Source of the DNA: an uncultured Roseovarius sp. | Lineage (GTDB): Bacteria; Pseudomonadota; Alphaproteobacteria; Rhodobacterales; Rhodobacteraceae | DNA: 45,994 nucleotides | Direction of reading: 5' to 3' | Assembly: GCA_947503145.1 (NCBI GenBank) | Contig: CANNCP010000015.1 | Span: 1 to 45,994, forward strand | In this document: positions 45,918 to 45,994 of the stretch, piece by piece | How the letters are laid out: each line of letters opens with the position of its first letter | Numbering within the stretch: position 1 is the first letter of the stretch | Made by a program: the position numbers and the translations under genes | Notes under the pieces: model-generated | What the model was told of the DNA's origin: nothing | What the model saw: only the letters and a program-made list of their open reading frames with translations | Database searches by the model: none

Positions 45918-45994
45918 TGTCAATGAGCATTCAAAACTGACCCGGCTTCAGCATTTGATTTTGACCCGCCTGTCGGATGGCAAAGCCCCCAGTC
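45918..45994 (-). mobile_element. Start of a second IS21-family element, inverted
   Basis: From 45,918 the sequence begins TGTCAATGAGCATTC and runs through the same GACCC-rich end as the reverse complement of 23,470-23,547, with several differences. It is therefore the istB-side end of a related but diverged IS21 element, pointing opposite to the first. It runs out of the window. Confidence 0.85.

Noticed and set aside
45722..45940. A 72-codon frame after the HTH-repeat gene
   Set aside because: It runs into the IS21 inverted repeat, lacks a clear ribosome binding site and has no recognisable features.

Overview
The window looks like an accessory region of an alphaproteobacterial chromosome, most likely Rhodobacterales-like. 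This is inferred from the high GC of most genes, Shine-Dalgarno style starts, the protein families present, and an initiator tRNA whose anticodon stem has an A:T pair where E. coli has the first of three G:C pairs. It starts exactly with a complete initiator tRNA (1-77). The 3' end of that tRNA (CTCCCGCAACCA) recurs in the same orientation at 34,685 and 44,168. The simplest reading is two tandem accretions at one tRNA attachment site: a mobilisation/defence segment (about 1-34.7 kb) and a phosphate/arsenic segment (about 34.7-44.2 kb).

Segment 1, left to right. A serine recombinase (minus strand) ends inside the tRNA. Next is a mobilisation-like block: a small unknown protein, a soluble FtsH-like AAA+/M41 protease, a zinc-rib GIY-YIG protein, an unknown 171-aa protein, a ribbon-helix-helix protein, and a MobV-type relaxase with a strong inverted repeat (candidate oriT) upstream. 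Then comes a complete type I restriction-modification operon hsdM-hsdS-hsdR. An IS91-type unit (tyrosine recombinase plus HUH transposase) follows, and after it an unrecognised low-GC acidic protein with a hydrophobic C-terminus. A nest of insertion sequences comes next: an IS5-like tail is cut by an IS21-family element (istA frameshifted, istB interrupted), which itself carries an IS256-family element with a 9-bp target duplication. The IS21 right end abuts the leader-distal end of a type I-C CRISPR array of 43 identical repeats and 42 spacers. The leader and the operon cas2-cas1-cas4-cas7-cas8c-cas5-cas3 follow to the right, all expressed on the minus strand.

Segment 2 is a phosphate-starvation and arsenic cluster on the plus strand: Pho box, pstS, a strong intercistronic hairpin, pstC, pstA, pstB, phoU, arsR, a deleted and frameshifted acr3, arsC, phoR, a second Pho box, a second phoU, and phoB. 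Arsenate is a phosphate analogue, so co-location with high-affinity phosphate uptake makes sense. The efflux pump is broken, however, so the arsenic branch as it stands is incomplete.

After 44.2 kb there is a membrane-anchored staphylococcal-nuclease-like protein (minus), a small protein with two repeated helix-turn-helix-like units (plus), and the first 77 bases of a second, diverged IS21-family element. That element is inverted relative to the one at 19.7-23.5 kb, so the CRISPR-Cas and pst/ars/pho genes sit between inverted copies of related IS ends.

No wholly new system is proved here. The parts least explained by known families are the acidic membrane-tailed protein at 18.4-19.6 kb, which sits between restriction and CRISPR modules, and the protease/GIY-YIG/unknown gene block at 2.4-6.6 kb.
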